DNA of 64,000 nucleotides, from contig JAFSWZ010000035.1 of assembly GCA_017450125.1 (NCBI GenBank), positions 1 to 64,000 on the forward strand, written 5' to 3'. Of the stretch, positions 41,309 to 51,683 are shown one piece after another (the stretch's first letter is position 1; every line of letters starts with the position of its first letter). This DNA comes from Synergistaceae bacterium (GTDB lineage Bacteria; Synergistota; Synergistia; Synergistales; Aminobacteriaceae). Under the pieces are notes generated by a model. That model was not told the origin of the DNA and made no database searches. It saw only the letters and a list, made by a program, of their open reading frames with translations. A program made the position numbers and the translations under genes.

Positions 41309-41719
41309 ATGATAGGTTCACTCGGTGAAGTAGTCTTTGAGGTCTCAACGGAGAGAGTCCGAACCTTCAGGGACTTCCAGATACAGCGGAGCGCGAAATA
41401 TTCAGAACACGCAATTCACGGCAGGAAGGGGCTGTTAGAGTTCACAGGCCTTGCCCCCGCATCAATGAGCCTCAGCATTAGATTAGACGCTGGACTCGGC
41501 GTAAACCCTAAAGAGGAGCTGAACACATTACATGACATTCTGAACAATCATCAGGCAGTGCCCTTCATCCTTGACGGAGAGCCGCAGGGAGACGGGCTGT
41601 GGGTGTTAGAGGGATTAGATGAGAACCATGAAATTATTGATAATCACGGGACTTCCATTGCTGTGGAGGTCTCACTAAAGCTGAAAGAATATATCGAGGT
41701 GGAGGCTAATGGAAGTTGA
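41309..41719 (+). CDS. Tail protein U (P2 gpU-like)
   Basis: A 136-residue protein: MIGSLGEVVFEVSTERVRTF, EHAIHGRKGLLEFTGLAPAS, LGVNPKEELNTLHDILNNHQ and a KEYIE-type C-terminus fit P2 gpU. In P2 the gene lies before X; here it has moved between PAAR and the W-like gene, a common rearrangement. Confidence 0.85.
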   Translation: MIGSLGEVVFEVSTERVRTFRDFQIQRSAKYSEHAIHGRKGLLEFTGLAPASMSLSIRLDAGLGVNPKEELNTLHDILNNHQAVPFILDGEPQGDGLWVLEGLDENHEIIDNHGTSIAVEVSLKLKEYIEVEANGS

Positions 41720-42020
41720 GGTGCTTACGTCGCAGGAAGAGATAAATTTTGCGCCCGCGAATATCGTTGAAGAGGTAGCGCAGAACGTCAGGACAATCTG
41801 CACCACGCCGAAGTACAGCGTTCCTCTGGACAGGTTATTCGGGGTTGACGCTACAGTGATAGACCGCCCGACTCCGAAGGCCATTGCTCTGATGCAAGTC
41901 GAACTTATACAGGCAATCCGCAAGTACGAGCCTCGATGCAGGGTTAAGAAGGTGAGCTTTGACGGAGACACAGACGGGAAGCTCACAGCGAGAGTGAGGA
42001 TTGAGATTCTTGAAGAGTGA
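41709..42020 (+). CDS. Baseplate wedge protein W (gp25-like)
   Basis: A 103-residue protein of the gpW/gp25 family: VAQNVRTICTTPKYSVPLDR followed by GVDATVIDRPTPKAIALMQV and IRKYEPRCRVKKVSFDGD. It forms the wedge that triggers sheath contraction. Overlaps U by 11 bases. Confidence 0.9.
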   Translation: MEVEVLTSQEEINFAPANIVEEVAQNVRTICTTPKYSVPLDRLFGVDATVIDRPTPKAIALMQVELIQAIRKYEPRCRVKKVSFDGDTDGKLTARVRIEILEE

Positions 42021-43149
42021 TTTATTTCCGGGACTGGCTGACATAGTTTTTGCAGAGAAGTCCGCTGAAGAAATCGAGAGCGAAATCATCACCCTCTACG
42101 AACAGATCACCGAGCGCACACTTGCACGCGGAGACCCTGTGCGGTTATTCCTTGAGACTATCACGCTGATAATCATTCATCAGCGAAGCCTCATCGATTA
42201 CGCAGCAAAGCAGAACCTCTTAGCCTACGCAGAGGGTGATTACCTTGACCATTTGGGTGCGTTGCTGGAAGTTACGCGGCTTGAAGCCTCACACGCAATG
42301 ACGACGCTGAAGTTCACGCTGTCGGAAGCCCAGCCCTCAGCCGTAATCATTCCTGCGGGAACGCGGGTATCGCCCGGCGGAGGCAATCTGCTTTTCGCGA
42401 CAACGGAGGCCGCAGAGCTTCCAGCCGGAGACACAGAGACACTAATCACCGCGCAATGCACAACAGCGGGCAGTGCTGGGAATGGTTTTGTTGCGGGACA
42501 GCTCCGAAAGCTGGTTGACCCTTTCCCGTTCGAGATGTCCGTAACGAACACGACGACAACCTACGGAGGCAGTGATACTGAGAATGACGAGAATTTTCGC
42601 GAAAGGATACAGATTGCGCCTGAGAGCTTTTCAGTTGCCGGGCCTCGCGGGGCTTATGAATATTATGCGAGGTCTGCTCATCAGGATATTATTGATGTTG
42701 CAGTTGTCGGGCCGCCCGAAATTCCTCCGGGATACGTGAAGATTTACCCCCTCATGAAAGGCGGCGAGCTTCCCTCAAACGAGGTGCTTGATGCTGTGCT
42801 TGCGATCTGCAACGCGGATAACGTGAGGCCGCTGACTGACTGCGTAAGTGCGCACAAACCTGACGTTGTGAGTTACGCCCTGAACGTGAAATACTACATT
42901 GACCGCGCGAGGGCGACACAGTCAACGGAACTTCAGGCCGCAGTGAGCGAGGCAGTCAGCAACTGGGTAACATGGCAGCGTTCGAAGTTAGGACGCGACC
43001 TCAACCCCTCAGAACTGAATCACAGGATGATAGCCGCCGGAGCAAAGCGCACAGAGATAACCTCGCCGTCATTCCGGGTGCTCAAGGCCTCAGAGCTTGC
43101 GATACCCTCAACGATAACGCTGACGTTCGGGGGCTTGGAGGATGGCTAA
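42010..43149 (+). CDS. Baseplate wedge protein J (P2 gpJ-like)
   Basis: A 379-residue wedge protein: RGDPVRLFLETITLIIIHQR, YLDHLGALLEVTRLEASHA, VIIPAGTRVSPGG and SDTENDENFRERIQIAPESF are gpJ signatures. TTG at 42010 is chosen because GAGTGAGGA lies at proper distance; a TTG at 42001 is an alternative. It overlaps W by 11 bases and tail protein I by 8. Confidence 0.88.
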   Translation: MKSDLFPGLADIVFAEKSAEEIESEIITLYEQITERTLARGDPVRLFLETITLIIIHQRSLIDYAAKQNLLAYAEGDYLDHLGALLEVTRLEASHAMTTLKFTLSEAQPSAVIIPAGTRVSPGGGNLLFATTEAAELPAGDTETLITAQCTTAGSAGNGFVAGQLRKLVDPFPFEMSVTNTTTTYGGSDTENDENFRERIQIAPESFSVAGPRGAYEYYARSAHQDIIDVAVVGPPEIPPGYVKIYPLMKGGELPSNEVLDAVLAICNADNVRPLTDCVSAHKPDVVSYALNVKYYIDRARATQSTELQAAVSEAVSNWVTWQRSKLGRDLNPSELNHRMIAAGAKRTEITSPSFRVLKASELAIPSTITLTFGGLEDG

Positions 43150-44347
43150 ACAGCTTGAAGTAATCTCGCTGCAGGACATAATACCTGCCTCAATCGCAGA
43201 AGATAAGAATATACGGGCAATACGTCGGGCAATAGACCCGCAGTTGCAGGAAGTCTCCCAGAGTATTCGGGAGGCTTTTATTGTGTCGCGAATTAACGAG
43301 CTGCTGGAGAATGTTATCGACCTGCTTGCGTGGCAATGGCACGTCGACTTTTACGAGCCGGAACTACCCATTGAGACGAAGCGGGCACTAGTGCTTGACT
43401 CCATCAGTTGGCACAGGAAGAAGGGCACTAAGGCCGCCATCATCAGCGCACTGCGGAAGCTGAACTTTGAGCCGACGATAAAGGAATGGTTCGAGCCTGA
43501 ACTGCAGACCGAGCCGCACACATTCAGCGTCAGAGGGTACTACAAGGATGATCACGTCAACGTTGACTTTCTCGGAGAAGACACAGAAGGAATCCTCACG
43601 CGGATAATCGAGCTGACCAAGCCCGCAAGGTCTCACATGATAAAGCTGACCGTCGCTCCGATTCCTATCGACATGACGAAGCACATCTGCCGCTGGGATT
43701 TCTGCAACTGGGAGCACGTCGAGTTCAAGCGTTACGACTGGGGCTTGCTGATTCCAGATAACCCGTTCTTTGAGGACGAAGCACCGATGCACAGCCTCAT
43801 TGAGCGCGGAATACTGACACTAAGCGACGTGCAGTACTGGGACGCTGGAAGGTGGGGATATTCGCCCTACAGGCTGCAGATTGTGAGCCGTGCATTCGAG
43901 ACGGGAATATTCGCCGAGCTTGAGGACGACATCGGAACGTGGATGACTCCCTCAGTGTGGAACGGCTTTTCTTGGGACGAGGCGCACAAATTCTACCGGC
44001 CTGTGGGCGCAATGTCTCTGCGTACTTTTCCCGCAGACTTTGCCCTCGAGGACTCTGCGGCAATTCTCGGAGCAATTCCCTTCATCGGCATCATCTACGA
44101 CTCGCGTCCCTACTGGGACATGCATTCATGGGAGGAACACAGCACATGGGCAGAAGAGGTAGAGCAGGAGGACATAGGCTCAGCGGTGAAGAGAGATTTT
44201 CCGGCTTCGTTGAAGTGGGGAAGTTACCCGCCCTCTCCGAGATGGAGCAGCCACAAAACGTGGGAAGGCAGCGACACATGGGAGAACACAACCGAGCAGG
44301 CCGGGACGTGGGAGGTTGGCACATGGGAATATCAGGAGGTCGTATAA
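43142..44347 (+). CDS. Tail protein I (P2 gpI-like) with Trp-rich C-terminus
   Basis: A 401-residue protein. The N-terminal ~180 residues match P2 gpI (LLENVIDLLAWQWHVDFYEP, ALVLDSISWHRKKGTKAAII). P2 gpI is only ~175 residues; here the C-terminal 200 residues add Trp-rich units (WDMHSWEEHSTWAEE, WSSHKTWEGSDTWE, TWEVGTWEYQEVV) that probably bind the fibres. Confidence 0.85.
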   Translation: MAKQLEVISLQDIIPASIAEDKNIRAIRRAIDPQLQEVSQSIREAFIVSRINELLENVIDLLAWQWHVDFYEPELPIETKRALVLDSISWHRKKGTKAAIISALRKLNFEPTIKEWFEPELQTEPHTFSVRGYYKDDHVNVDFLGEDTEGILTRIIELTKPARSHMIKLTVAPIPIDMTKHICRWDFCNWEHVEFKRYDWGLLIPDNPFFEDEAPMHSLIERGILTLSDVQYWDAGRWGYSPYRLQIVSRAFETGIFAELEDDIGTWMTPSVWNGFSWDEAHKFYRPVGAMSLRTFPADFALEDSAAILGAIPFIGIIYDSRPYWDMHSWEEHSTWAEEVEQEDIGSAVKRDFPASLKWGSYPPSPRWSSHKTWEGSDTWENTTEQAGTWEVGTWEYQEVV

Positions 44348-44836
44348 ATGGCAGTCTTAACATACTTAGCGCGTACAGCATGGGCAAAATATTTACTCTC
44401 GCGCCCGCTGTTTCTCGCAATAGGCAACGGAGAAGCAAGCTGGGACACTACGCCCAAAGAAGTGGATTACGAGGCAACAGCCCTAACGCACGAGATAGGC
44501 CGCAAGAAAATCACGCGGTCATATTTTGTGAATGAGGACGATGACGGCGAAATAGATATGCCCGGAGGCAGAAGATACTCATACTCAGAGACACCGACGC
44601 GGCACATATACCTTAGCTGCATGTTCAACTACGGCGAGGGAGTCGCAGAACCGATCCGCGAGGTCGGAGTGTTCATTGATACACAGGTGAAGTCGGGGCT
44701 TCCGGCAACACAGAGCTATTTCGTGCCGGGAGAGATACAGACTCCGGGCACATTGATATTGCTTGAGCATTTAGAGACAGCAGACATCTTTACCCCTAAG
44801 AGAAAGGGATATTACGGAACAATATTGACGATATGA
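44348..44836 (+). CDS. Baseplate/fibre attachment protein, unknown family
   Basis: A 162-residue protein starting right after the tail I stop. LARTAWAKYLLSRPLFLAIG then DYEATALTHEIGRKKITRSY and YLSCMFNYGEGVAEPIREVG. Similar proteins occur between gpI and DUF4815 appendage genes; the role is probably fibre attachment. Inference from position. Confidence 0.65.
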   Translation: MAVLTYLARTAWAKYLLSRPLFLAIGNGEASWDTTPKEVDYEATALTHEIGRKKITRSYFVNEDDDGEIDMPGGRRYSYSETPTRHIYLSCMFNYGEGVAEPIREVGVFIDTQVKSGLPATQSYFVPGEIQTPGTLILLEHLETADIFTPKRKGYYGTILTI

Positions 44837-44849
44837 GGAGGTGAGAAAT

Positions 44850-47800
44850 TTGACGGCAGACGAAATCAAGGCACTGCTGAAATCGCCGGACTACTATAAC
44901 CGCTACGACAAGGCCAAGAACTGGTCTCATGTTGCGGTTCTTGCCGGAAGGGCTATGCAGTCAGCAGAGATGAACGAGTCCCAGCTCATAGCGGAGGACA
45001 AGATCAAGGCGATCGGCAGTTCGTTATACGCGGACGGGACAATCATCAAGGGGTGCGCGATTTCCCTCGACACAAACGCCAAGAAAGCCACCATTGAAGC
45101 GGGGCAGATATTCCTTGACGGCCTCGTGTATGAGATTGCGGAGAAGACGCTTAACGTTCCCGATGACGCGGACGTTCAGGTCGGAGCGTGGCTGAAGTCT
45201 AGCGTGCTTACAGAGTACGAGGACGAGACTCTGACCGAGCCCGCCCGGAACACACCGCAGTACAAAATGGAGGGTGCGTGGAGAGTAATCACTGTTGCTG
45301 AATGGGGGCTGAACACAGACAACCTTAATGCGCCGTTCTTCCCTGTCTACGGAATCAGCGGGGGCGAAATCGTTACGCAGCTGCAGAAAATCAACCCTGA
45401 GTACCTGAACACCACAGCACGCTACGACAGGCACGCTAACGGTCATTACGTCGTCGAAGGCCTGAACGTTACGGCATTGCAGAGCACTGAGGCCGGGAAA
45501 CAGACCTACAGCATCTCGGAGGGCATCGCGCACATCAACGGCTACGAGGCAGAGATAGGGCACTCCGTGAGGCTCATCACCGACGAGGCATTTGACCTCG
45601 CAGAAGTACAGTCGGAGGTTCACAGGTTCACCAGCGGAGGCACAGGCAGAATGACCTTCACAGTTGCCCACACTCCCATCGAGAGCGTTACTCAGATTCG
45701 CGTAACGAAGGAACGCACAGTAACCCTCACGCACGGGAATTATTCCGGCTGTGTTGACGGCTTGCCTAATGACTCAGTCTTTGAGGTTGTGGAAGTGAAG
45801 CAGGGAGCACTAATCTTCGTCGAGGGCACTGACTTTCTGCTTGACGGCGACAATCTCGACTGGAGTCCCGCAGGCGAAGAACCCGCGCCCGGCGCAACGT
45901 ACACAGCGAAGTATCATTACCGCACGAACATCAGCCCTAACGCGTTCACGAAGACGAGCATAACGGTATCGGGGCTGTTCGAGAACTCGGTGATTGAGGC
46001 GAGCTACTACTATAGAATGCCGCGCAAGGACATCATCGTAATGTACAAGGACTGCTCAATCGGAATCGTTCGGGGTATCTCGCACAGGTATGACCCTGTT
46101 TTGCCGGGAACGCCGCCGGAAGGTATCTGCCTCGCGCAGGTAACGCAGACATGGCAGGGTTTGCCGGAAGTCAGGAACGTAGCCATCAAGTGCGTACATG
46201 CCGACGTGCTGAACGAAATGCGGAGTCAGATTCTCGACCTTTACGGGCTGCTTGCACGGCAGGAATTACGGTTTGACGCAACCCTCAATGCTCCGACGAG
46301 TGCATACAACGTGTTCGTGGATTCGTTGTTCGACGACGACATGAGGGACGCAGGAACACCGCAGACGGCCTTAATCGCGGATCAGACTCTCCAGCTCCCA
46401 ATGAGCACAGAGATTTCTGGCCTGACGCTCGCGAAAGACACACTGCTTGACTATGACGTTGAGGTTCTGATTGACCAGTCAGCCCACACACGCGACATGA
46501 AGGTTAATCCCTATCAGGCCTTTAATCCCTTGCCCGCGACAATGACGCTGACTCCTGCAGTAGACCGCTGGACAGAAAATATTGTGCGGACAGTAATCTC
46601 CAACACCGTGAGTTTCAGGTCAAGCAACCGCCGCCATTCATGGGACGTTCTGACGAACACAACGACCACGACAGAGTCAGGCGGAAACTTGCGGAGCATC
46701 ACGGTGAAGATTGACGCATCGGGTTTCGGCCCGAACGAGGCAGTCCGAGTAATCTTTGACGGCATCGAGGTAGCGTGTTCATCATCGAGCGCGAACGCTT
46801 CGGGAGTCTTCAGCGGGACATTCGCGATCCCCGAAGGGGTCCCTGCAGGAACAAAGTTAGTGAGGCTTCAGGGAACACACACAACCGCGAGCGCGTACTT
46901 CGTGGGGATTCATGAGGTCAGGACAACCATCAACTACTACGTGCGCTACAACGACCTTGACCCGTTAGCGCAAACCTTCACTCTGAGTGAGTCGCGTCAT
47001 GTTGCGGGCGTAGATTTCTGGCTTGTCAGCAAGAGCCGGACATCAAGCCTCAAGATAGAGCTTCATGAAGTGAGTCTAGGTTTTCCGACGCAGGAAGTCA
47101 TAGCCTCATGCACAATGACCCCCTCGCAGCTTACGGTCAACGCATGGAACAGGGCAATCTTTGACACGCCGGTTTTCCTGTCAGCGGATACAGAGTACGC
47201 GATTACGATAATGACTGACACAGCAGATTACGCGGTAGGGATTGCGAGTCTAGGAGACTGGGACACAGCGAAGGGCTGGATACGTTCACAGGCATATTCT
47301 GCGGGAGTGCTGCTCCTAAGCTCGAACGCGTCGACATGGTCAGCCGACCAGAAGTCCGATCTGACATTCCGGCTTCTCGGAGCGAAATTCAGGACAGCCC
47401 GCAAGACCCTCACGCTCGGGAACATCAACCTTGCGGGCGTAACGGACATCATGCCGATGGCGGAGGTTCAGCGTACAGGTGCAGACACAGACGCAACGTT
47501 CATCCTCAAGAATGGCAGCGTTGAAGTTGCGCGTATGCAGGCGTGGCAGAACATCTCATTCTCCGACCCGCTGAACGGCACATACACCTTGAGCGTTGAG
47601 CTTTTCGGAGACAGCAAATATTCGCCCTTGCTTGGACGTATGCCGCAGATTCTCACGGGCAAGATTGGGAACACAGGCGACTATGTATCGCGAGCTTTCA
47701 CGTGCGGAATGGGCAAGCAGGTAATGATTACGATGGAGGAATACGCCCCGACCGGCTCATCAGTGCGTGTGTTTATCGAGACAGCCGCGAACGTGTGGAC

Positions 47801-47966
47801 GGAGTCCGGCGACCCGGAACAGGAACAAATCGGGGACGGCTGGGTTCGTTGCAAGCGGTTTATTCCGTGCGACATGTCAGCTACGAGGTTGAAGATAGTA
47901 TTGAACGGCACATCATCAGCGAGGCCGTTAGTCCAGAATATAAGTGCGGTGATTCTAAGTGCCTAA
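44850..47966 (+). CDS. Large tail appendage protein, DUF4815-like N-terminus
   Basis: A 1,038-residue virion protein. The first ~550 residues resemble DUF4815 tail proteins (LLKSPDYYNRYDKAKNWSHV, GRAMQSAEMNESQL, GISHRYDPVLPGTPPEGICL). The C-terminal half has repeated beta-sandwich-like segments, including VAGVDFWLVSKSRTSSLKIE and DTEYAITIMTD. Start TTG 44850 is set by GGAGGTGA; GTG at 44841 falls inside it. Likely a baseplate-proximal fibre or collar. Confidence 0.8.
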   Translation: MTADEIKALLKSPDYYNRYDKAKNWSHVAVLAGRAMQSAEMNESQLIAEDKIKAIGSSLYADGTIIKGCAISLDTNAKKATIEAGQIFLDGLVYEIAEKTLNVPDDADVQVGAWLKSSVLTEYEDETLTEPARNTPQYKMEGAWRVITVAEWGLNTDNLNAPFFPVYGISGGEIVTQLQKINPEYLNTTARYDRHANGHYVVEGLNVTALQSTEAGKQTYSISEGIAHINGYEAEIGHSVRLITDEAFDLAEVQSEVHRFTSGGTGRMTFTVAHTPIESVTQIRVTKERTVTLTHGNYSGCVDGLPNDSVFEVVEVKQGALIFVEGTDFLLDGDNLDWSPAGEEPAPGATYTAKYHYRTNISPNAFTKTSITVSGLFENSVIEASYYYRMPRKDIIVMYKDCSIGIVRGISHRYDPVLPGTPPEGICLAQVTQTWQGLPEVRNVAIKCVHADVLNEMRSQILDLYGLLARQELRFDATLNAPTSAYNVFVDSLFDDDMRDAGTPQTALIADQTLQLPMSTEISGLTLAKDTLLDYDVEVLIDQSAHTRDMKVNPYQAFNPLPATMTLTPAVDRWTENIVRTVISNTVSFRSSNRRHSWDVLTNTTTTTESGGNLRSITVKIDASGFGPNEAVRVIFDGIEVACSSSSANASGVFSGTFAIPEGVPAGTKLVRLQGTHTTASAYFVGIHEVRTTINYYVRYNDLDPLAQTFTLSESRHVAGVDFWLVSKSRTSSLKIELHEVSLGFPTQEVIASCTMTPSQLTVNAWNRAIFDTPVFLSADTEYAITIMTDTADYAVGIASLGDWDTAKGWIRSQAYSAGVLLLSSNASTWSADQKSDLTFRLLGAKFRTARKTLTLGNINLAGVTDIMPMAEVQRTGADTDATFILKNGSVEVARMQAWQNISFSDPLNGTYTLSVELFGDSKYSPLLGRMPQILTGKIGNTGDYVSRAFTCGMGKQVMITMEEYAPTGSSVRVFIETAANVWTESGDPEQEQIGDGWVRCKRFIPCDMSATRLKIVLNGTSSARPLVQNISAVILSA

Positions 47967-50900
47967 GTATGATGACAGAACATTAAGGGGCTGGCCGCTT
48001 CCACACAGGCAAAACAAGCTGAGTGATGACGCGGACAGGTTACGCGAAGCCCTGACCACGATAGACGCAAACATCACCGAGATTGAGGGCAACCTGCAGA
48101 GTGTCGAGGATGTCAACGAGTTTCTGAGCACCCGCATGGAAGTGATTGTGGGTCAAGCTACAGAGGACACGGAGATTCTTGATGCGCGTGTTGATGCGGA
48201 AGGGAACGTGCACCCGAACTTAGGGCACAACGTCAGAAGCATTCACGGCGGCTTGCTGCAGGTAGTAAGCGACATCAGGTACGGGATACAGGAATTTCAA
48301 GGCCTGCTGCACCAGTTCAGCGCATTAGCAGAGGCACAGATACAGGACGAGCTTAATGCGCAGGATGCTAACGAACGCCGGAAGGCCGAGCTTGCGCAGG
48401 AGTCATTGACGCGGCTGTTGCAGGATGACGGGTTGCAGAGTCAGATTAATGCGGCCTCAGAAGCGATAATGCGGACGGCGGTAACTCTCCGAGAACTCAG
48501 CGAACGTCGCAAGGCAGAACTCACACGTGAGGAGTCCTCGAGGATTTCGACGGACGACAGTTTGCAGAGAGAGATTAACGCGCTGGCGGAAGCATTCTTG
48601 AGAGACGCGCTGACACTGAGTGAGGCACTAGAACGCCGGAGAGACGCTCTAAGGCAAGAGATACAAGCTCGGATTGCTGGGGATACAGCCCTGCAGGAAC
48701 AGATTACGCGGAATGCCGAGAAGATACAGCAGGAGTCGGAGCGGCGAGCCGAGAAGGATGCAGAGATTCATGAAGCCCTCGACGTGCTGAATGAGGGAGT
48801 TGCGCTCCGTAAGTCTGAGATTGATGCAGAGACTCAGGCACGAGCAGAAGGCGACGATGGGATTGCGCGTCAGGCAAACGCGAACGCAGAGGGTATTCTG
48901 CAGACCGCCCTGAACGTGCAAGACTTGAACGCCCGGCGAAAAGCTGACTTGCTCCGTGAAGAGCAGGCCAGAATTGCGGGAGATATTGCCCTACAGGAGC
49001 TAATCGATAAGACCGCAGAGGCCAGCATTGAAAACGCGCTAGGCATTCATCAGGAAGCCCAACAGCGGCGCAAGTCCGACGAGCGCATTGAAGCCCTCAG
49101 AGATGAGACAGACCGCCGGATAGAGATTGACGCGTACCACCAGCTGCAGATTGACGAGGCAATACACGCGATCCTGCAGAACTCTCTTGCGCTGAGTGAG
49201 GCCTTAGCCCGAAGAAGGGCAGCCCTTATCCGTGAGGAGCAATCCCGCGCGGAAGAGGACGCAAACCTTCAAGGGCAGATAGACACAAACGCGACTGCGA
49301 ACATGCAGAACGCCATGAACATCCAGCAGGAGGCCGAGCACCGCAGGAAACTCTTAGAGCTGATAGCGGCGGAAACTCAGGAGCGGGAACGTCAGATACA
49401 GAATGTGCGCTCCGAGATAGGTGAACTCTATGAAGTGCCATTGCCCGGACTTCATGAGGAGCTTGGGGAACTTCAGAGGCAGACAGACGCAAACGCGGAG
49501 GCCAATATCTGGACGGCTCTCAGTCTTCATGACGGATTAGCCCGACACACAGCGGCCTTAACTCAGGAAACACAGAGCCGAGTTGCAGAGGATGCCGGAA
49601 CGCAGAGACAGATTAATGCGAACGCAGAGGGTATTCTGCAGACCGCACTTAATCTGAGCGAGGCATTCAGCAGGTATAGGGAGGCACTGACTCAGGAAGC
49701 CCGCGCCCGTGTAGAGGAAGACACGAACATTCAGGCACAGACCGACAGCAACGCAGTAGCCGCACTTGAGCTTGCCGCGAATCTCTCAGCCGAAGCCGAG
49801 AAATGCCGGGCACTTGGACAGGCAATCGCAGGCCTCAAATCTCCCATTGATTGGAGCACAGCAGAGAGCCTCGCAATCCGTGAACCACGTTGCGCAATAG
49901 TGAACTTCACGGGGCTAAGCTCAATGCCTACGACGAAGACAGCCGATATTCCCGCGTTCATGGAGTTCTGGGACATGCAGGGTAACTTTTTCCGCAAGCC
50001 CATCGTGTGCAGTGCGCAGGGCAGCTCATCATTGGGTTACGTCAAGAAGAACGTGAAGTTCGACCTGCTCAATGATGACGGCTCAAAGTTCAACCTCAAG
50101 ATTGGGAATTGGGTTGTGCAGGACGGCTTTCACCTCAAAGCGTACTACACAGATTTCTTCAGAGGAGTAGCAGTAACGAGCTACAAATTCTGGGACGAGG
50201 TCATGAGGTACAACGGCCTCGACAAGGACAGGCCATACAAGCGGGCAATGATTGACGCTTCGGAGATACAGCCGAGCGGGACGAGCCTGAACAATCCCGA
50301 CGATATGACGTTACAGCTCGACAACGGCGCGCTGTGTCATCCTGACGGCTTCCCCTGCATCGTGTACCTCAACGGTGAGTTCTACGGCGTGTATTCGTGG
50401 CAGATCAAGAAGCAGCGCAAGAATTACCGCATGGACAAGAGCACCGTTGAGCACATTCACCTTGACGGCAGCCTTTACACACAATATTTCTGGAACGGCG
50501 CAATCAACTGGACAGTCTTTGAGATACGCAACCCGAACAAGCTCTACACGATGGACGGGAAGAAGTACGACGGCGACGCACCCAAAGAGTTAATTGACGA
50601 GACATCGGAGAAGTACGACGCAAGCAACAAGGATCACGTCCGAAGCGCGAAGGTCAAGCGATACATTCAGAGCTTTGTTGAGAGGTTTGGGGAGCTGAAG
50701 CAGTTATACACAGCTTACCGTGCGAACCCCAGCGATGAGACTCTTGCGGCAGTGAAGGCGGCGTATGAAGAACTCTTTGACTGGGAGAATCAGCGCGACT
50801 ATCTCATTTTCTCGGACGTAATCAAGAACTCTGACGGTTTCGGGAAAAATTGGCAGTGGACAACCTATGACGGCGTGAAGTGGTACGTCAATGCTTACGA

Positions 50901-51621
50901 CCTCGACATGTCATACGGCGGCCATTGGCAGGGAACACAGATAACCCCTCCGCTTACAGGCCACATCACGACAAGCACAGCCCTTCCGACTGGGTACGTT
51001 GCTCTGCTGTACAAGGACGAGCTTGAGGCCAGATACAGGGAGCTGCGCGACGCAGGAATCATCAGCGTTAGTAACATTCTCTTAAAGCTGGAGAATTGGA
51101 CGGCAAGAATCGGAGTCGGAAACTACGAGCTTGAGTTCGAACGCTGGCCTAACAGCCCGTGCATCCTGAATTACACCGACAGCATTTACCGCGTCAAACG
51201 TTGGCTTGAAGTCGAGATCGCGAACATGGACAAGGTCTACAGGTACAGCACAGACACACAGCCCGAAATTGCGGAGGCTGACGACACAGAGCCGCTCATC
51301 CGCGCAGAGCAGGACACAGGAATCCTCCGGCAGGTGAACGCACTCGCTGAAGCCGACATGCGCAGTGAACTGAATCACGCTCTCCTTAACGCCGAACGCA
51401 GACGCGAGGAAGCCCAAGAGCGGGCAATCCGCGATGAGCAGGACGCGGGACTTCAAGCGCAAATCAACAGCCTTGCAGAGGCGACCATGTGGAGGCTCGT
51501 AAATGAGCATGACATGAGGCTAAGCATCAGTGAGGCAATGCAGCAAATCAAGGAGTTTCCGAGTCGTCCGGCAACAGATGATGAGTTCGACGAAATGCTG
51601 GACGAACTCTACAACGACTGA
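47959..51621 (+). CDS. Long tail fibre: coiled coil plus CotH-kinase-like domain
   Basis: A 1,220-residue protein. Residues ~1-620 are a long coiled coil of ~45-residue units with recurring RRxxLxxEExxR and NAxxIxxxALxLSEALxRRR patterns. Residues ~650-1100 resemble the CotH kinase fold: GSSSLGYVKKNVKFDLL, IVYLNGEFYGVYSWQIKK and the metal-site-like NAYDLDMSYGGHW (~980). CotH enzymes are secreted atypical protein kinases. A second short coiled coil and the motif TDDEFDEMLDELYND end the protein. GTG start overlaps the previous stop by 8 bases and has a weak ribosome site. Catalysis is not proven here. Confidence 0.78.
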   Translation: MPKYDDRTLRGWPLPHRQNKLSDDADRLREALTTIDANITEIEGNLQSVEDVNEFLSTRMEVIVGQATEDTEILDARVDAEGNVHPNLGHNVRSIHGGLLQVVSDIRYGIQEFQGLLHQFSALAEAQIQDELNAQDANERRKAELAQESLTRLLQDDGLQSQINAASEAIMRTAVTLRELSERRKAELTREESSRISTDDSLQREINALAEAFLRDALTLSEALERRRDALRQEIQARIAGDTALQEQITRNAEKIQQESERRAEKDAEIHEALDVLNEGVALRKSEIDAETQARAEGDDGIARQANANAEGILQTALNVQDLNARRKADLLREEQARIAGDIALQELIDKTAEASIENALGIHQEAQQRRKSDERIEALRDETDRRIEIDAYHQLQIDEAIHAILQNSLALSEALARRRAALIREEQSRAEEDANLQGQIDTNATANMQNAMNIQQEAEHRRKLLELIAAETQERERQIQNVRSEIGELYEVPLPGLHEELGELQRQTDANAEANIWTALSLHDGLARHTAALTQETQSRVAEDAGTQRQINANAEGILQTALNLSEAFSRYREALTQEARARVEEDTNIQAQTDSNAVAALELAANLSAEAEKCRALGQAIAGLKSPIDWSTAESLAIREPRCAIVNFTGLSSMPTTKTADIPAFMEFWDMQGNFFRKPIVCSAQGSSSLGYVKKNVKFDLLNDDGSKFNLKIGNWVVQDGFHLKAYYTDFFRGVAVTSYKFWDEVMRYNGLDKDRPYKRAMIDASEIQPSGTSLNNPDDMTLQLDNGALCHPDGFPCIVYLNGEFYGVYSWQIKKQRKNYRMDKSTVEHIHLDGSLYTQYFWNGAINWTVFEIRNPNKLYTMDGKKYDGDAPKELIDETSEKYDASNKDHVRSAKVKRYIQSFVERFGELKQLYTAYRANPSDETLAAVKAAYEELFDWENQRDYLIFSDVIKNSDGFGKNWQWTTYDGVKWYVNAYDLDMSYGGHWQGTQITPPLTGHITTSTALPTGYVALLYKDELEARYRELRDAGIISVSNILLKLENWTARIGVGNYELEFERWPNSPCILNYTDSIYRVKRWLEVEIANMDKVYRYSTDTQPEIAEADDTEPLIRAEQDTGILRQVNALAEADMRSELNHALLNAERRREEAQERAIRDEQDAGLQAQINSLAEATMWRLVNEHDMRLSISEAMQQIKEFPSRPATDDEFDEMLDELYND

Positions 51622-51628
51622 TGTTATT

Positions 51629-51650
51629 ACGGGGTGCGCAACCCGTTTTA
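51629..51650 (+). terminator. Hairpin between fibre genes
   Basis: ACGGG (51629-51633) pairs with CCCGT (51642-51646), with one inner mismatch then two further pairs, followed by TTTTA. It could lower expression of the downstream fibre genes relative to baseplate genes. Confidence 0.45.
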
Positions 51651-51683
51651 GCATAGATAATCTTTAACATTTGGAGGTAAGCA

